A stretch of 64,000 nt of DNA from Agromyces sp. Root81 (lineage in GTDB: Bacteria > Actinomycetota > Actinomycetes > Actinomycetales > Microbacteriaceae): positions 310,001-374,000 of the forward strand of contig NZ_LMIR01000003.1 of the NCBI RefSeq assembly GCF_001429165.1. The letters run 5' to 3'. This document shows positions 8,373 to 17,157 of this stretch, in pieces (the stretch's first letter is position 1; each line of letters starts with the position of its first letter). The notes beneath the pieces were generated by a model. It did no database searches, was not told the origin of the DNA, and saw nothing but the letters and a program-made list of their open reading frames with translations. The translations under genes and the position numbers were made by a program.

Positions 8373-9515
8373 ATGACGAGCCTCGTCCGCTCGCTGTGGG
8401 ATGCGCCGGCCGCGTCGCCGCCGCCGCCCCGCCGCGTCTGGCGCGACTGGGTGCTGGTCGCGGCCATCCCGCCGCTCGTGCTGCTCGAGGCGTCGCTGCG
8501 CACCGACGTGCCGTGGCGCTGGCTCTGGGCCGTCGTGCTGATCGCGCTCGTGCCGACCCTGCTCTGGCGGCGCACCCGGCCGTTGCCCATGCTCGTCATC
8601 GCGTTCGGCACCGGCGCGGTGGTCGCCGTGGCGACGGGCGGCGACCCGCAGCTCGCCGCGACCGCCTACATGCTCGTGCTCGTCTACGCCGCGTTCCGCT
8701 GGGGCGACGGCCGGGCGCGCATCGTCGGCGCAGCCCTCCTCATCGCCTCGACGACGCTCTCGCTCGTCTTCGGCCCGACGACGCTCACCGACCTCGTCGG
8801 CGGCACCGCCGTGCTCGTCGCCACCATTTCGCTCGGCGCGGCGTTCCGCTGGCGGGCGGGGTCGCGCGCCCGCGAACTCGATCGAGTGAAGGACGACGAG
8901 CGCGAACAGCTCGCGCGCGACCTGCACGACACCGTCGCGCACCATGTCTCGGCGATCGCGATCCAGGCACAGGCCGGCACTGTGCTGGCGGCCACCGACC
9001 CCGATGCCGCCGTCGCGGCGCTACGCACCATCGAGGGCGAGGCCTCGCGCACGCTCGCCGAGATGCGCTCGATCGTGCGAGTGCTGCGCCGAGCGGATGC
9101 CGCCGAGCTCGCGCCGGGGCCGGGCCTCGGCGATCTCCGGGGGCTCGCGACGGCCGACGCCGCCATCGACACCGACGCGCCGCTCGTCGAGGTGCGGCTC
9201 ACCGGCGACGCCGAATCCGTGCCGCCCACGATCGGCGCCGCCGTCTACCGGATGGCCCAGGAGTCGGTGACGAACGCACGGCGCCACGCGCGCGGGGCCA
9301 CCCGCGTCGAGGTGCTCGTGCAGGTCGATGCCGCCGGCATCCGGCTCGACGTGCACGACGACGGTGCCGCCGGGGCATCCGCTGCGCCCGGCTTCGGCAT
9401 CGTCGGCATGGTCGAACGCGCGACGCTGCTCGGCGGCACCTGCACTGCGGGCGCCGCGCCAGAGGGCGGATGGACCGTGACCGCGGCACTCCCCCGCAGC
9501 GGGTGGTCGACATGA
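8373..9515 (+). CDS. Sensor histidine kinase, NarL-type partner
   Basis: A 380-residue membrane kinase of the HisKA_3 class. Residues 25-155 hold about five hydrophobic segments with no large extracellular domain. The dimerisation/phosphotransfer helix is REQLARDLHDTVAHHVSAIA with His185. A HATPase region follows, with YRMAQESVTNARRHA as the N box and DVHDDGA and GFGIVGMVERA as the G boxes. ATG at 8373 was preferred over GTG at 8346 because GAGG precedes it. Its stop overlaps the response regulator start (ATGA), so the two are translationally coupled. The stimulus is unknown. Confidence 0.88.
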   Translation: MTSLVRSLWDAPAASPPPPRRVWRDWVLVAAIPPLVLLEASLRTDVPWRWLWAVVLIALVPTLLWRRTRPLPMLVIAFGTGAVVAVATGGDPQLAATAYMLVLVYAAFRWGDGRARIVGAALLIASTTLSLVFGPTTLTDLVGGTAVLVATISLGAAFRWRAGSRARELDRVKDDEREQLARDLHDTVAHHVSAIAIQAQAGTVLAATDPDAAVAALRTIEGEASRTLAEMRSIVRVLRRADAAELAPGPGLGDLRGLATADAAIDTDAPLVEVRLTGDAESVPPTIGAAVYRMAQESVTNARRHARGATRVEVLVQVDAAGIRLDVHDDGAAGASAAPGFGIVGMVERATLLGGTCTAGAAPEGGWTVTAALPRSGWST

Positions 9516-10228
9516 CCGTGCGCGTGCTGATCGCCGACGACCAGGAACTCGTGCGGGCGGGGCTCCGGGTGCTCCTCGACGCCCAGCCCGACATCGAGGT
9601 GATCGCCGAGGCCGCCGACGGCGCCGAGGCGATCGCACTCGCGCAGCGACTCCGGCCCGACGTGTGCCTCCTCGACATCCGCATGCCGGGCACCGACGGC
9701 CTCGAGGCCACCAGGGCGCTCGCGGGCCCGGATGTCGCGGAGCCGATCCCGGTCGTCGTGATCACGACGTTCGACCTCGACGAGTACGTCTACGCGGCGC
9801 TGCGGGCCGGCGCTCGCGGCTTCCTCCTGAAGGACGCCGGCCCGGCGATGCTCGCCGAGGCCGTGCACGCCGCCGCGCGCGGCGACGCCCTCATCGCGCC
9901 GAACGTGACGGTGCGGCTGCTCGAGGCCTTCGCCGGGGCGGAGCCCGCGGGAGGTACGGGTTCGGCGGCATCGGCCGCGTCGTCGGTCCGACCCGGGATG
10001 GCCGGCGCGGGGGTACCGCGACCCGTCGAACCGCTCACCGCTCGCGAGCGCGACGTGCTCGCCGCCGTCACCCGGGGTCTCGGCAACACCGAGATCGCCG
10101 GCGAACTGCACATCTCGCTCAGCACCGTGAAGACGCACATCGCGAGCCTCATGACGAAGCTCGGCGCACGCAACCGGGTCGAACTCGCGATCTGGGCGCT
10201 CGGCGAGGGGCGCCGCCGTCGCGACTGA
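9512..10228 (+). CDS. LuxR/NarL-family response regulator
   Basis: A 238-residue regulator with a receiver domain (residues 1-120) carrying the acidic pocket ADD, phosphorylated Asp55 in CLLDIRMPG and Lys in GFLLKDAG. A 45-residue Ala/Gly-rich linker separates it from a LuxR helix-turn-helix (about 170-230, LTARERDVLAAVTRGLGNTE and LSTVKTHIASLMTKL). The linker is longer than usual. It is coupled to the kinase by an ATGA overlap and is its cognate partner. Confidence 0.9.
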   Translation: MTVRVLIADDQELVRAGLRVLLDAQPDIEVIAEAADGAEAIALAQRLRPDVCLLDIRMPGTDGLEATRALAGPDVAEPIPVVVITTFDLDEYVYAALRAGARGFLLKDAGPAMLAEAVHAAARGDALIAPNVTVRLLEAFAGAEPAGGTGSAASAASSVRPGMAGAGVPRPVEPLTARERDVLAAVTRGLGNTEIAGELHISLSTVKTHIASLMTKLGARNRVELAIWALGEGRRRRD

Positions 10229-10270
10229 TGCCCTCCGGGTCCGAGTGCTCCGTCCAGGGACTGACACCCC

Positions 10271-11140
10271 TTAGATCAGCGTGGCCGATCGGCGGGCCTC
10301 AATGAGCGCGGGTATGCCGTCGCAGAAGAACACGAGGTCGTCCTCTTCGCCGTTCTCCACTCGTCCGGCGATCTTTCCCATCACCAGCACGTCGATCTGG
10401 AAGTCGGGCTCGCCGATGACGAGGATCCACGGATTCTCGTCATCCCCGCCGCGGTACTCGCCGCCGAACGCTCGCCGCAGCGCCTCGAAGACGTAGGCGG
10501 ACGCGAGCAGCAGACGATCCTCGGAGAGCGGGTCGCGGCGCCGGTGGAGTTCGCCGAGCATGTCGTCGACGGTGCGGAGTGATGAGCGCGAGTAGTCCAG
10601 GCCGGCGCGCGCTTCGGGATCGGCGTCGAGGACGAACTGGGCGGCCTGCGCGACCATCGCCTCCTTCGCGTCCGCTCGGGGCACTGCGCGGGCGAGTGCT
10701 TCGAGGGACTTGCCCTCATCGTTTCCGAGCTTCGCGAGCAGTCCGGTCAGGAGCAGCAGCCAGGAGATGATGTGCTGCCCGGGCTTGCCTGCGAACGTCG
10801 GCGCGAACACGATCCGTTCTCGAAGTTCGGTGCGTGCCCCGTCGACCGGCGTCAGCGTGTATTCGACGGTCTGCTCGACACCGCGCTGCTTTGTGCGCAG
10901 ACGGAGCCGTCGTGATCGTTCGACGGCGACGAGCACGCAGCGCACCCGGTCGTCGTCGCACTCGGGCCCGTGCGTCTCCGTCCACGCTTCGCCGACCACA
11001 CCCTGCAGCGGACCGCTCGGTGCGACGGACACCGGATGATCGGCGAACACCGACATCGATCGAGGGTCGAGGAGCATCGCCCAGAGTCGATCGGGCGTCG
11101 TCTCGATGCTCCGGCTGTTCGTGAACGAGCGATATCCCAT
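10271..11140 (-). CDS. SRPBCC-domain protein with unknown C-terminal domain
   Basis: A 289-residue soluble protein. Residues 1-140 look like an SRPBCC/polyketide-cyclase-like lipid-binding fold (NSRSIETTPDRLWAMLLDPR, then a VVGEAWTETHGPE strand). The C-terminal half is a separate domain with DDMLGELHRRRDPLSEDRLL and PWILVIGEPDFQIDVLVMGK, which I do not recognise with confidence. The function is unknown. GTG at 11146 is an alternative start; neither has a good ribosome binding site. It converges with the response regulator gene. Confidence 0.55.
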   Translation of the reverse strand: MGYRSFTNSRSIETTPDRLWAMLLDPRSMSVFADHPVSVAPSGPLQGVVGEAWTETHGPECDDDRVRCVLVAVERSRRLRLRTKQRGVEQTVEYTLTPVDGARTELRERIVFAPTFAGKPGQHIISWLLLLTGLLAKLGNDEGKSLEALARAVPRADAKEAMVAQAAQFVLDADPEARAGLDYSRSSLRTVDDMLGELHRRRDPLSEDRLLLASAYVFEALRRAFGGEYRGGDDENPWILVIGEPDFQIDVLVMGKIAGRVENGEEDDLVFFCDGIPALIEARRSATLI

Positions 11141-11182
11141 GCACACATCGTCACATGCGAGCGGGCAGGAGCGGCCGCGCTC

Positions 11183-11686
11183 TCAGCCCTGGAAGTCCTC
11201 CGGATCCACATCGTCGAGGAACCGCTTGAATTCGTCGAGCCGCTCCTCGTCATCGGCTTCGGCGGCGAAATCGACCATCTCGGCAGGGATGCCGGCAGCC
11301 TCGAGCACATCCTCGGCGACCCAGATGGGTGCATCGGCTCGCAACGCGAGCGCGATCGCGTCGGACGGACGCGAATCGATGGTCTGCGGCCCAGAGGGGG
11401 TGGTGAGCGAGATCTCGGCGAAGAACGTGCCCTCGTCGATGCGGGTCAGGTCCACCCGCTGGAGCTCGGCCCCGACGGCGGCGAACAGTGTGCCGATGAG
11501 GTCGTGCGACAGCGGCCGGGGCGCCTGCCGCCCCTCGAGGGCGATGAGGATCGACGTGGCCTCCTGCGAGCCGATCCAGACGGGCAGTACGAGCCCGATG
11601 CCGGTCTCCTCGTGCAAGGGCTTCAGCAGCACAAGATTGCGTTGCAGGGAATCGAGCGCGATTCCGAGGACTCGGACCTGGACCAC
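11183..11686 (-). CDS. Bifunctional nuclease family protein (DUF151)
   Basis: A 167-residue protein of the DUF151/bifunctional nuclease family. Motifs are VRVLGIALDSLQRNLVLLK, VLPVWIGSQEATSI, LSHDLIGTLFAAVGA and the hallmark IDSRPSDAIALALRADAPIW. The C-terminus is acidic (EADDEERLDEFKRFLDDVDP), as usual for actinobacterial members, where the gene often sits near MerR regulators; none is adjacent here. Nuclease activity is claimed for plant relatives and is unproven here. The GTG start has GGGAGG four bases upstream. Confidence 0.85.
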   Translation of the reverse strand: MVQVRVLGIALDSLQRNLVLLKPLHEETGIGLVLPVWIGSQEATSILIALEGRQAPRPLSHDLIGTLFAAVGAELQRVDLTRIDEGTFFAEISLTTPSGPQTIDSRPSDAIALALRADAPIWVAEDVLEAAGIPAEMVDFAAEADDEERLDEFKRFLDDVDPEDFQG

Positions 11687-11851
11687 GGCGCCTCCCGTCC
11701 GATGATCGGGCGTGACCCTGCCATCGTACGTCGGGCGCCGCTCAGCCGCCCCGGCGACCGTGCCCGCAACACGGAGCGGGCCGTCCGCCCGAATCGCGGC
11801 GTACCCGACTAGGCTCGGCCTCGGCGGCAGCGAGGAAGGGCCGATGGGAGC

Positions 11852-12997
11852 ATGGCGAACGCACTCACCGAAGATCAGCTCGCGATCGTGGCCGCGGTCC
11901 GCGAATTCACGGCGGCAGAGCTCGCCCCGTTCGCCAACGAGCGCGACCAGACGAAGCACTTCCCGGTCGAGGCGCTCGAGCACGCAGGCCGGCTCGGCCT
12001 CGGCGGCATCTACGTGCGTGAGGACGTCGGCGGATCCGAGCTCGGCCGATTCACCGCCGCGCTCATCTTCGAGGAGCTCGCCAAGGGCGACACCGCGATC
12101 GCGGCCTACGTGTCGATCCACAACATGGTCGCGTGGATGATCGACCGGTACGGTGACGACGAGCAGCGCTCGCGCTGGCTGCCGGGGCTCGTGGCGTTGA
12201 CCGACCGCGGCAGTTACTGCCTCACCGAGCCGTCGGCAGGGTCGGATGCTGCGGCGATCACGACGTCCGCACGGCGCGAGGGCGATGAGTACGTGCTGAA
12301 CGGCGTGAAGCAGTTCATCTCGGGCGCTGGGTCCTCTGCGGTCTACCTCGTGTTCGCCCGCACCGGCGAGCCCGGGTCTCGCGGTATCAGCGCGATCGTC
12401 GTGCCGGCCGGGGCATCCGGTCTCTCGTTCGGACCGGACGAGAAGAAGATGGGCTGGAACGCGCAGCCGACCCGCCAGGTCGTGCTCGAGGAGGTGCGGG
12501 TGCCCGTCGGCAACCGCCTCGGCGCGGAGGGCGACGGCTTCGCGATCGCGATGTCGGGGCTCGACGGCGGTCGGGTGAACATCGCCGCCTGCTCTCTCGG
12601 CGGCGCGCAATGGGCGCTCGACCAGACGCTGCGGTACGTGCAGGAGCGGGAGGCGTTCGGCCACCCTCTGCGCGAGCACCAGTCCGTCGTCTTCACCCTC
12701 GCCGACATGGCGACCGACCTCCACGCGGCACGGCTGCTCGTGCACGACGCCGCCGAGGCGATCGATACCGGGCGCCCCGACGCGACCGCGAGGTGCGCCA
12801 TGGCGAAGCGTTTCGCGACCGATGTCTCGTTCACCGCCGCGAACAACGCGCTGCAGCTGCACGGCGGCTACGGCTACCTCTCGGAATACGGCATCGAGCG
12901 GGTGGTCCGCGACCTGCGCGTCCACCAGATCCTCGAGGGCACGAACGAGATCATGCGCGTGATCATCGGCCGCCGTCTCCTCGCCGGTGGTCGCTGA
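11852..12997 (+). CDS. Acyl-CoA dehydrogenase (short/branched-chain type)
   Basis: A 381-residue FAD enzyme that would desaturate an acyl-CoA at the alpha,beta position and pass electrons to ETF. Domains are in the normal order: alpha N-domain (LTEDQLAIVAAVREFTAAEL), middle beta domain with YCLTEPSAGSDAAAI and FISGAGSS, and C-domain ending LQLHGGYGYLSEYGIERVVRD and ILEGTNEIMRVIIGRRLL, where Glu in LEGTNE is the expected catalytic base. Sequence style resembles isobutyryl-/2-methylbutyryl-CoA dehydrogenases. GAAGGG and GGGAGC precede the ATG. It lies close to the KstR2-like gene and ETF operon, which may accept its electrons. Confidence 0.9.
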   Translation: MANALTEDQLAIVAAVREFTAAELAPFANERDQTKHFPVEALEHAGRLGLGGIYVREDVGGSELGRFTAALIFEELAKGDTAIAAYVSIHNMVAWMIDRYGDDEQRSRWLPGLVALTDRGSYCLTEPSAGSDAAAITTSARREGDEYVLNGVKQFISGAGSSAVYLVFARTGEPGSRGISAIVVPAGASGLSFGPDEKKMGWNAQPTRQVVLEEVRVPVGNRLGAEGDGFAIAMSGLDGGRVNIAACSLGGAQWALDQTLRYVQEREAFGHPLREHQSVVFTLADMATDLHAARLLVHDAAEAIDTGRPDATARCAMAKRFATDVSFTAANNALQLHGGYGYLSEYGIERVVRDLRVHQILEGTNEIMRVIIGRRLLAGGR

Positions 12998-13036
12998 CCC
13001 GACGCCGCCAGCGGTCGCTGCAGCCGGCCGCCCGCC

Positions 13037-13621
13037 TCAGTCCGCGAGCATCCCGTGGTGCAGCAGGTCGAGGTAGTTCTCGCTGACGCTCGCCGCCGTG
13101 TGGCTGCCGCCGGGCCGGAACCAGAACACCGTCGACCACACCGCGTCGCGGATGAAGCGGAACGCGAGCCGCGGATCGATGGTGTCGCGGAAGACCCCGG
13201 TGCGCTGACCCTCCATGATCTGGTCGAGCCAGATCTCCTCGATGCGCGCCGCCCCGTCGGCGAGGAACTCGAACCCCGGCAGGGTCATGAGGAACCCGGT
13301 CTCGTTCTGATAGATGCGCACCTCGTCGGGGCGCTGCTCGATCGTGAGGAACGCATGTTCGATGAGCTGGTCGAGGTGCTCGCGGGCGCTGCCGCCGCTC
13401 GCGGCGATGCGCTCGAACGCCGAGAGCGTGTCGTGCTGGAAGGTGTGCAGGATCTCCTGGAGCACCGCCTCCTTCGAGGCGAAGTGGTGGTACAGGCTGC
13501 CCGACAGGATGCCGGCTTCGTCGGCGATGTCGCGCACCGTCGTGGCCGAGTAGCCGCGCGACGCGATGAGGCGCGTCGCGATGACGATGATCTGGTCGCG
13601 CCGTTCGGACCCGTCTCCCAC
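13037..13621 (-). CDS. TetR family regulator, KstR2-like
   Basis: A 194-residue repressor. The DNA-binding domain (SRGYSATTVRDIADEAGIL then SGSLYHHFASKEAVLQEIL) and the C-domain pattern (EVRIYQNETG, FRDTIDPRLAFRFIRDAVW, FWFRPGG) closely follow mycobacterial KstR2, which represses lower-ring sterol catabolism genes and binds AnCAAGnnCTTGnT (from memory). A match to that motif lies upstream of etfB at 17020-17033. The GTG start is one base after the cytochrome b stop (TGACGTG), so it is the last gene of the etfB-etfA-cytochrome operon and probably autoregulated. The actual ligand is likely an acyl-CoA (inference). Confidence 0.82.
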   Translation of the reverse strand: MGDGSERRDQIIVIATRLIASRGYSATTVRDIADEAGILSGSLYHHFASKEAVLQEILHTFQHDTLSAFERIAASGGSAREHLDQLIEHAFLTIEQRPDEVRIYQNETGFLMTLPGFEFLADGAARIEEIWLDQIMEGQRTGVFRDTIDPRLAFRFIRDAVWSTVFWFRPGGSHTAASVSENYLDLLHHGMLAD

Positions 13622-13622
13622 G

Positions 13623-15209
13623 TCAGCGCCCGCTGACCTTGCCGAACAACCGGGCGATCGGCGCCAGCACGAGCGGGCGCGCGGCGAACCACGCTGCGGC
13701 GATCACGACGAGCGAGGCGACGAAGATCCAGAATCCGGTCCAGTTCACGACGTCCTGGCTCGCGTACATGTGGTTGAGGTTGCGCAGCGCACCGGTCGCG
13801 AGGACGAGCCCGACGTGCACGATGATGAACAGCACGAAGTAGAGCATCACCGGGAAGTGCACGGCGCGCGCCCACTCCACCGGGTAGATGCGGTTCAGCG
13901 TCTTCGCGTTCTTCGGCCAGAGGCCCGACATGCGCACACCCGTGATCGCCGCAAGCGGTGCCGCGATGAAGACGGTGAGGAAGTAGGTGATCTGCTGCAG
14001 GCTGTTGTAGTTCACCCAGCCGTTCTCGGTCGGCCAGTCGAGTGAGAGGTACTGCAGCAGCGCCGAGATCGCGTTCGGGAAGACCTCCCAGCTGGTCGGC
14101 ACGATCCGCATCCACTGCCCCGTCATGAAGAGCAGCACGACGAAGATCAGGCCGTTGACGAGCCACAGGATGTCGAGCGACTGGTGGAACCACAGGGGGA
14201 GGCTGATCTTGCGCTGCGGGTTCCAGCGCGGCGACCAGAACGCGGTCGGCCGCTTCTGTGTGCGCACCTGCAGGCCCGAACGCATGATGAGCACGATCAG
14301 GAACACGTTGAAGAAGTGCTGCCAGCCGATCCAGGCCGGGATTCCCAGCGGTGCCGTCTCGGGCAGCTCGTACTCGCCCGGGTAGCTCGCGATGAAGTCC
14401 TGCATCGGCGCGAGTCCGAGCAGCCAGTTCACCCCGACGACGACGGCCGTCGCGGCGAGCAGCAGACCGAAGCCGCCGATGAACAGCGCGCCCGCCCACT
14501 CCGCACGCGAGTACGGCCCGTACAGCTTGGGCCAGGGCTCGGCAGCAGGGCGAGCGGATGCCGCGGCAACCGTCGCGGCACGACGGGGCTGTGCCATCGG
14601 GGCCCGCTGGGGCGCCGGCGCGGGAGCCGCCGGTGCGGCCGGAGCGGCCGGAGTCGCCGGAGTCGCCGGAGCGGCCGATATCTCAGGGGCGGCGACCACG
14701 GGGGCCGCAGCAACGCGCTCGGGTCGAGCGGGCGCCGAACCGGCCGGCGGCCAGGGCTCGCCGTCGGGAATGCGGGGCAGTCCGCGGCGAAGCGCCACGC
14801 CTCCGCCAGCCGCCACGGCCCGTGACGTGACGGGCACGGCCGCAGCCGCGGCATCCGTTGCCGGGGTCGCGGTCGCGGACTCCGCAACGGCAACGCTCGC
14901 AGCCACCGGCGCCGGCGCGGCGGACGCGGGCGGCCACGGCTCGCCGCCGGGCACGCGGGGCAGCCCACGGCGCACGGTGCGAGCCGTCGAGACGACCGCG
15001 GCGGCAGCCACGGCGGTGGCAGTGCCGGCGGACGCCGCCGCCGCGACGGCGGGCGCGTCGGCCGCAGCCGGCGCTGGAGCAGCATCGACCGCAACCGAGG
15101 TCGCAGCCGGAGCCGCGATGGCCTCGGCGAGCTCGAATGCCGGGGGCCAGGGTTCGCCACCGGCGACGCGGGGCAGCCCCTGCCGCGTCGTGCGCCCGTA
15201 CGTCGCCAT
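13623..15209 (-). CDS. Cytochrome b/b6-type membrane protein with N-terminal repeats
   Basis: A 528-residue protein in two parts. Residues 1-225 are Ala/Pro-rich, probably cytoplasmic, and hold three copies of R(R/Q)GLPR(V/I)x(G/D)GEPWPP at about 9-23, 80-94 and 141-155, plus a degenerate [13 protein letters not shown] at 223-235. Residues 240-525 contain about five membrane helices. His298 (GWQHFF), His342 (LWFHQS), His451 (RAVHFP) and His465 (IIVHVG) are candidate ligands for two b hemes, as in cytochrome b561/FdnI-like proteins. Sitting between etfA and the regulator, it may pass ETF electrons to menaquinone (inference); no ETF-quinone oxidoreductase gene is present in the window. Confidence 0.72.
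   Translation of the reverse strand: MATYGRTTRQGLPRVAGGEPWPPAFELAEAIAAPAATSVAVDAAPAPAAADAPAVAAAASAGTATAVAAAAVVSTARTVRRGLPRVPGGEPWPPASAAPAPVAASVAVAESATATPATDAAAAAVPVTSRAVAAGGGVALRRGLPRIPDGEPWPPAGSAPARPERVAAAPVVAAPEISAAPATPATPAAPAAPAAPAPAPQRAPMAQPRRAATVAAASARPAAEPWPKLYGPYSRAEWAGALFIGGFGLLLAATAVVVGVNWLLGLAPMQDFIASYPGEYELPETAPLGIPAWIGWQHFFNVFLIVLIMRSGLQVRTQKRPTAFWSPRWNPQRKISLPLWFHQSLDILWLVNGLIFVVLLFMTGQWMRIVPTSWEVFPNAISALLQYLSLDWPTENGWVNYNSLQQITYFLTVFIAAPLAAITGVRMSGLWPKNAKTLNRIYPVEWARAVHFPVMLYFVLFIIVHVGLVLATGALRNLNHMYASQDVVNWTGFWIFVASLVVIAAAWFAARPLVLAPIARLFGKVSGR
14745..14789 (-). repeat. Third GLPR..GEPWPP coding repeat
   Basis: Encodes [15 protein letters not shown] within the cytochrome b gene, the copy nearest the membrane domain. 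Confidence 0.7.
14928..14972 (-). repeat. Second GLPR..GEPWPP coding repeat
   Basis: Encodes [15 protein letters not shown]. Ala/Pro/Val linkers of about 45-55 residues separate the copies. Confidence 0.7.
15141..15185 (-). repeat. First GLPR..GEPWPP coding repeat
   Basis: Encodes [15 protein letters not shown] close to the N-terminus of the cytochrome b protein. Confidence 0.7.
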
Positions 15210-15215
15210 CGCGCG

Positions 15216-16202
15216 CTACGCCTTCCGCGCCTCGAGCGCGGCGATCAGCTGCGGCACGACGGTGAACAGGTCGCCGACGATGCCGAAGTCGGCGATCTCG
15301 AAGATCGGGGCGTCCCCGTCCTTGTTGATCGCGACGATCGTCTTCGCGGTCTGCATGCCGGCCCGGTGCTGGATCGCGCCCGAGATTCCGAGCGCGATGT
15401 AGAGCTGCGGCGATACTGAGACGCCGGTCTGGCCGACCTGGTGCGACTGCGGCACGTAGCCAGCGTCGACCGCGGCACGCGATGCGCCGACCGCGGCGCC
15501 GAGCACGTCGGCGAGCTGGTCGACGAGCACGAACTTGTCTTCCGAGCCCAGCCCGCGACCGCCAGAGACGACCTTCGCCGCGCCGCGCAGATCGGGACGC
15601 GACGACGCAACGACCTCTTCCTCGAGCGCGCCCGTCACGGCGGCCTTCCGACCGGATGCCGCGACCTCGAGCCGCTCGATCGAGGCGGGCTTCGCCTCGG
15701 CGCGGGCGTCGATCGAGCCCTCGCGCACGGTGATCACGGGCGCACCCCAAGTGACGGCGGAGTCGACGTTGTAGGCGCCGCCGTACACGGAGTGCCTGGC
15801 CACGACGCCCTCGGCGTCACGGGCGACCCCGACCGCGTCGACGGCGAGACCCGAGCGCGAACGGGCGGCGTAGCGGGCGGCGATCTCGCGCCCTTCGATC
15901 GAGTTCGAGACGAGGATCGCGTCGGGTCGCACGAGTTCGGCGGCCGCGGCGAGCGCGTCGGCGCCCGGCACCGTGAGCTCGGTGCCGGCGGCGGCGTGCT
16001 CGGCGACGATCACGTGGGTCGCGCCCAGCGCGGCGGCGTCCTGGGCCTGCTGCTCGCCTTCGCCCGCGGCGGCGACGATGAGGGCGACCGGGGTGCCCAC
16101 CTCGGCGGCTGCGCCGAGCAGGCCGGCGGCGCTCTTGGAGAGCGCACCCGACGGCGTGACGTCGAGGAGCACGAGGATCGAGTCTGCGGAGTAGTCAGTC
16201 AT
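15216..16202 (-). CDS. etfA: Electron transfer flavoprotein alpha subunit
   Basis: A 328-residue ETF alpha subunit. The N-terminal AANH-like domain ([18 protein letters not shown]) is followed by the FAD-binding C-terminal domain. Signatures there are [40 protein letters not shown] followed by [25 protein letters not shown] and [20 protein letters not shown]. With EtfB it accepts electrons from acyl-CoA dehydrogenases. AAAGGGA precedes the ATG, and only 10 bp separate it from etfB. The cytochrome b gene follows after 6 bp, so all three are almost certainly co-transcribed. Confidence 0.95.
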   Translation of the reverse strand: MTDYSADSILVLLDVTPSGALSKSAAGLLGAAAEVGTPVALIVAAAGEGEQQAQDAAALGATHVIVAEHAAAGTELTVPGADALAAAAELVRPDAILVSNSIEGREIAARYAARSRSGLAVDAVGVARDAEGVVARHSVYGGAYNVDSAVTWGAPVITVREGSIDARAEAKPASIERLEVAASGRKAAVTGALEEEVVASSRPDLRGAAKVVSGGRGLGSEDKFVLVDQLADVLGAAVGASRAAVDAGYVPQSHQVGQTGVSVSPQLYIALGISGAIQHRAGMQTAKTIVAINKDGDAPIFEIADFGIVGDLFTVVPQLIAALEARKA

Positions 16203-16212
16203 CGTGGTCCCT

Positions 16213-16989
16213 TTACGCGAGCCGGTTCTGGACGAGGTACTCGGCGAGGCGCTCGCCGGCATCACCCTCGTCAACGATCTTGGTGCCCGCCGTGCGCGGC
16301 GGCTTCTCGCCGAGCGAGATCACGATCGAGCGCGATGCCTCGGTGGTCTCGGCGTCGATGTCGAGATCGGCGAGCGAGAGCGTCTCGAACGGCTTCTTCT
16401 TGGCGGCCATGATGCCCTTGAAGTTCGGGAACCGGGCATCGGGCAGGGCCTCGGTGATCGAGATCACCGCCGGCATCGACGCGGTGACCTGCATGGTGCC
16501 GTGGTCGGTCGCCCGCTCGCCGCGCACCTCGGCATCGGCGATCTCGACCGAGTTCAGGCTCGTCGCGTTCGGCACGTCGAGGTGCTCGGCGATCATGGCC
16601 GGCAGCACTCCGCCCGATCCGTCGGTCGACTGGTTGCCGGCGATCACGAGGTCGAAGCCGATGCGCCGCAGCGCGGCGGCGAGCACCTCGGCGGTGAGCC
16701 CGAGGTCGGCGCCGAGGAGCGCCTCGTCGACGACCTGCACGGCGGCCGCTGCGCCCATGGCGAGGCCCTTGCGCACGGTCGCTGCTGCCGACTCGGGCGA
16801 CATCGACAGCACGACGACCTCGGTGTCGGCGTGGGAGTCGGCGTAGGCGAGCGCCACCTCGAGCGCGCGCTCGCTGATCTCGTCGAGCACCGTCTCGCTC
16901 GCTGCACGGTCGGCGAGGCCGGTCTGCAGGTCGAGCTTGCGATCCCCGTACGTGTCGGGGACTTCCTTGACCAGGACGACGATCTTCAT
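16213..16989 (-). CDS. etfB: Electron transfer flavoprotein beta subunit
   Basis: A 258-residue ETF beta subunit (MKIVVLVKEVPDTYGDRKLD; EVVVLSMSPESAAATVRKGL; DLVIAGNQSTDGSGGVLPAM). The C-terminal region DARFPNFKGIMAAKKKPFET contains the recognition-loop and AMP-contact area typical of group I ETFs. GAAGGAG lies 5 nt before the ATG. It is the first gene of the etfB-etfA-cytochrome b-tetR operon, with a KstR2-like operator and TAGGAT box just upstream. Confidence 0.95.
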   Translation of the reverse strand: MKIVVLVKEVPDTYGDRKLDLQTGLADRAASETVLDEISERALEVALAYADSHADTEVVVLSMSPESAAATVRKGLAMGAAAAVQVVDEALLGADLGLTAEVLAAALRRIGFDLVIAGNQSTDGSGGVLPAMIAEHLDVPNATSLNSVEIADAEVRGERATDHGTMQVTASMPAVISITEALPDARFPNFKGIMAAKKKPFETLSLADLDIDAETTEASRSIVISLGEKPPRTAGTKIVDEGDAGERLAEYLVQNRLA

Positions 16990-17013
16990 TCCGCTCCTTC
17001 GACGAGTTGCTTC

Positions 17014-17019
17014 ATCCTA
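17014..17019 (-). promoter_or_regulatory. -10 box TAGGAT of the etf operon
   Basis: TAGGAT lies on the minus strand 25 bp before etfB and directly beside the CAAGCACTTG operator, so a bound repressor would block the promoter. Confidence 0.45.
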
Positions 17020-17033
17020 ACCAAGCACTTGCT
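17020..17033. promoter_or_regulatory. KstR2-like operator
   Basis: ACCAAGCACTTGCT fits AnCAAGnnCTTGnT at every specified position and sits between divergent etfB and the large acyl-CoA dehydrogenase gene. It is the likely site for the KstR2-like repressor encoded at the end of the etf operon. Confidence 0.65.
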
Positions 17034-17141
17034 TGCCCGAAAAGGGGCCTGTTTTGTGGGATGCCGCCAAACACGGCCGCGACGACACCGGGCGGAGTCG
17101 TGGAACCCGCACAGTTCGTGCCCCTTCCAAGGGCGCCGGGT

Positions 17142-17147
17142 TACGCT
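17142..17147 (+). promoter_or_regulatory. -10 box TACGCT before the acyl-CoA dehydrogenase
   Basis: TACGCT ends 6 nt before an ATG at 17154, which suggests a leaderless mRNA starting at that ATG. The ATG is out of frame with the downstream gene by one base (see the frameshift finding). Confidence 0.45.
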
Positions 17148-17157
17148 GCGGGCATGA

